Below, piece by piece: positions 4,093-6,376 of a stretch of DNA of 6,376 nucleotides; position 1 is the stretch's first letter, and every line of letters starts with the position of its first letter. The translations under genes and the position numbers were made by a program. Under the pieces are notes generated by a model. The model was not told the origin of the DNA and ran no database searches. It worked only from the letters and a program-made list of their open reading frames with translations. Where the stretch lies: contig JAEWBD010000212.1 of assembly GCA_023391315.1 (NCBI GenBank), positions 1 to 6,376 on the forward strand, written 5' to 3'. The stretch is from Bacteroidota bacterium (GTDB lineage Bacteria > Bacteroidota > Bacteroidia > Chitinophagales > Chitinophagaceae).

Positions 4093-6376
4093 TTATTTGA
4101 CTACAGTTTCTGATTCAGACTCAGATTCGGCTTCTGCCATACGCTGGCTAAGCGCTTTTTTATAATCCTTCGGAAATACTTTGATAAAGTTCTTTACCTG
4201 GTTTTCGAAATCTTCCAGCATAAACCTGGCAACTGTACTTCCTGTATTGAGATAATGTTTATGAATAAGTTCTTTTAAACCAATTTCATCTTTTTCATCA
4301 ACCGGATCCAGGTCTACCATTTCCACGTTGCAGTTTTCGGTAAAACTTCCATTCACATCGTACACAAAGGCAATACCGCCGCTCATACCCGCAGCAAAGT
4401 TTTTGCCCGTGCTTCCAAGAATAACGGCTACACCGCCGGTCATATATTCACAGCCATGATCACCTACACCTTCCACTACAACAGAAGCGCCTGAATTTCT
4501 TACACAGAAACGTTCGCCTGCTTTACCACGAATGAAAACTTCACCGTCTGTTGCGCCGTAAAGTGCCACATTACCAATAATAATATTTTCTTCCGGAACA
4601 TAAGTTGCTTCCTGTGCCGGGTAAACAATCAGCCTTGCGCCGCTAAGGCCTTTTCCGAAATAGTCATTGGCATCGCCTTCCAGTTCAAGCGTTACACCTT
4701 TTGTATTAAAGGCGCCGAAGCTTTGGCCGGCTGTTCCTTTAAATTTAAAATGAATCGTATCATCGGGTAAACCGGCTGCCTTATACACTTTTGTTATTTC
4801 ATTTGATACAATAGTGCCCGTAGTACGGTCTGTATTCTTTATATCAAATTCTGCGTATACCTTTTCTTTGCGCTGAATGGCAGGCTGCGCTTTTTCCAGC
4901 AGCTTCCAGTCGAGCACCCCTTCCAGCACATCATCCTGGCTTTCGCTGCAATATACGGCAGCATTTAAAGGTGCGGGCGCTTTGAAAAGTATAGCCGAAG
5001 CATCTATATTTTTAAATTTCCAGTGATTAATATTGTCGCGCATTTCAAGGCAATCTGCCTGGCCAATCATTTCATTTACTGTTCTGAAACCAAGCTCAGC
5101 CATTATTTCCCTTAACTCCTGTGTAATAAACCTGAAGAAATTAATAACATGTTCAGGATCACCGGTAAATTTCTTACGCAAATTTTCATCCTGTGTAGCT
5201 ACTCCAACCGGGCAGGTATTTAAATGGCATTTACGCATCATGATACAACCTTCCACAATCAAAGCAGCCGTTGCAACACCCCATTCTTCTGCGCCTAATA
5301 AAGCAGCAATGGCAATATCGCGGCCGGTTTTCATCTGGCCGTCGGCCTGCACCACCACCCTGTCGCGCAGCCTGTTCATTACTAGTGTCTGGTGTGTTTC
5401 TGCCAGTCCCAGTTCCCATGGCAAACCGGTATGCCTGATTGAGCTAACCGGCGAAGCGCCTGTACCACCATCGTGGCCGGAAATCAACACTACATCAGCC
5501 TTGGCTTTTGTAACACCGGCAGCAATGGTTCCAACACCCGCTTTACTTACCAGCTTTACATTTACCCTTGCCTTACGGTTGGCGTTCTTCAGATCGAATA
5601 TTAATTGTGCTAAATCTTCGATGGAATAAATATCATGGTGCGGTGGCGGAGAAATCAAACCTACGCCCGGTGTTGCATGACGAATACGGCCAATCCATTT
5701 ATCTACTTTGTGACCGGGCAACTGACCGCCTTCACCGGGCTTTGCACCCTGTGCCATTTTGATCTGCAATTCATCGGCTTCCGTTAAATAATAACTGGTT
5801 ACACCAAAACGGGCAGAAGCGATTTGCTTAATAGAACTGCGCATGGAATCACCGTTTGGCAATGGTGTGTAACGTACATCGTCTTCGCCGCCTTCACCGG
5901 TATTGCTTTTTCCGCCAAGGCGGTTCATGGCAATAGCCAGCGTAGTATGCGCTTCCCATGAAATAGAGCCAAAGCTCATGGCGCCCGTAGCAAAACGCTT
6001 GTAGATATTTTCAGCGGGTTCTACTTCATCAATAGAAATAGATGGCCTTGTTTTTTTGAATTTGAAAAGACTGCGCAAAGTGCATGCTTTTTCACTTTGT
6101 TCATTAACCGCAGCCGAGTATTTTTTAAACAGGTTGTAATCATTTTTCCTTGTTGAATATTGCAACAGGTGAATAGTGGCGGGATTGAATAAATGAAATT
6201 CGCCCCGCGCTCTCCACTGGTAAACACCTCCAACCGGCAACCGCTCGCTCGAATTTTCTTTTTTGCTGAAGGCATAAAAATGCTTGGCCAGCGCTTCATT
6301 GGCAATCTCATCAAGACCCATCCCCTCTATACGGGAAATGGCATTGGTGAAATATTTATCAACCACATCTTTATTG
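4093..6376 (-). CDS. gltB: Glutamate synthase large subunit, C-terminal half
   Basis: The frame is open to the right edge (…NKDVVDKYFTNAISRIEG), so this is the last ~760 codons of a protein that is usually ~1,500 residues. The N-terminal glutamine amidotransferase domain lies outside. Positions count from the GTG complementary to 6364-6366, an internal codon. The FMN-binding synthase domain spans about 115-420, with TGAMSFGSIS (127-136), GGKSNTGEGGED (151-162), AKPGEGGQLPGHK (208-220) and SGHDGGTGASP (296-306). The 3Fe-4S cluster cysteines are C374, C380 and C385 in the family pattern C-x5-C-x4-C. The C-terminal GXGXG beta-helix domain spans about 500-690, with GTAGQSFGAF (544-553), GKGLSGARL (571-579) and YMTGGVAVILG (641-651). 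This half binds 2-oxoglutarate and reduces the iminoglutarate made with channelled ammonia. All visible key residues are intact. The tail ends in a Glu-Ser run before VVK. gltD follows after 54 bp. Confidence 0.97.
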   Translation of the reverse strand, partial: NKDVVDKYFTNAISRIEGMGLDEIANEALAKHFYAFSKKENSSERLPVGGVYQWRARGEFHLFNPATIHLLQYSTRKNDYNLFKKYSAAVNEQSEKACTLRSLFKFKKTRPSISIDEVEPAENIYKRFATGAMSFGSISWEAHTTLAIAMNRLGGKSNTGEGGEDDVRYTPLPNGDSMRSSIKQIASARFGVTSYYLTEADELQIKMAQGAKPGEGGQLPGHKVDKWIGRIRHATPGVGLISPPPHHDIYSIEDLAQLIFDLKNANRKARVNVKLVSKAGVGTIAAGVTKAKADVVLISGHDGGTGASPVSSIRHTGLPWELGLAETHQTLVMNRLRDRVVVQADGQMKTGRDIAIAALLGAEEWGVATAALIVEGCIMMRKCHLNTCPVGVATQDENLRKKFTGDPEHVINFFRFITQELREIMAELGFRTVNEMIGQADCLEMRDNINHWKFKNIDASAILFKAPAPLNAAVYCSESQDDVLEGVLDWKLLEKAQPAIQRKEKVYAEFDIKNTDRTTGTIVSNEITKVYKAAGLPDDTIHFKFKGTAGQSFGAFNTKGVTLELEGDANDYFGKGLSGARLIVYPAQEATYVPEENIIIGNVALYGATDGEVFIRGKAGERFCVRNSGASVVVEGVGDHGCEYMTGGVAVILGSTGKNFAAGMSGGIAFVYDVNGSFTENCNVEMVDLDPVDEKDEIGLKELIHKHYLNTGSTVARFMLEDFENQVKNFIKVFPKDYKKALSQRMAEAESESESETVVK

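Noticed and set aside
5033..5629. A 198-codon open frame on the plus strand opposite gltB
   Set aside because: It lies wholly antisense to the strongly conserved FMN domain of GltB, resembles no family I know, and is rich in Ser, Pro and Ala as expected of a codon shadow.
6364..6366. GTG as the start of gltB
   Set aside because: The frame is open to the window edge and the residues there are internal to the GltB family; the gene is truncated by the window, not short.

Overview
The window looks like a chromosomal stretch of a Bacteroidota bacterium, most plausibly of the Chitinophagaceae or a related group. The grounds are moderate-to-low GC, few Shine-Dalgarno sequences before the starts, the flavour of the PurK, PurE, GltD and GltB proteins, and short TGAGCGnAGyCGAA-type hairpin repeats next to a small GIY-YIG gene, a combination I associate with this phylum. 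The lineage is an inference from sequence style, not from a search.

Layout, left to right: (1) 1-174, minus strand, is the N-terminal part of a LysE/RhtB-type translocator running off the left edge. (2) 175-431 is a spacer without a convincing gene. It holds a weak TTG-initiated small ORF and two forward copies of a REP-like hairpin. (3) 432-665, plus strand, is a small GIY-YIG family protein whose three main catalytic positions look substituted. Its frame stops just after a nine-A run. (4) 713-1921, plus strand, is purK. Its first ~31 codons are not PurK-like: they appear to come from the old GIY-YIG tail plus two inverted copies of the same hairpin. (5) 1953-2507, plus strand, is purE, beginning with four 8-bp tandem repeats. 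(6) 2517-2540 is a bidirectional terminator hairpin between convergent genes. (7) 2575-4038, minus strand, is gltD. (8) 4093-6376, minus strand, is the C-terminal half of gltB, running off the right edge.

Two metabolic modules are present. PurK and PurE act in succession: PurK carboxylates AIR to N5-CAIR using ATP and bicarbonate, and PurE rearranges it to CAIR in de novo purine synthesis. GltB and GltD form glutamate synthase, transcribed gltB then gltD, and make glutamate from glutamine and 2-oxoglutarate.

The most interesting region is about 365-810. Four hairpins share a nearly constant 14-nt core but have unrelated, mutually complementary stems. They flank the GIY-YIG gene as an inverted pair of pairs, an arrangement resembling REP elements around a RAYT gene but with a GIY-YIG protein in the middle. 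The right end abuts the first conserved codons of purK, and a classical A AAA AAG slippery heptamer would fuse the GIY-YIG frame to purK by a -1 shift. I read this as a small repeat-associated element that landed at the 5' end of purK, lost nuclease activity, and donated its tail as a new PurK N-terminus.
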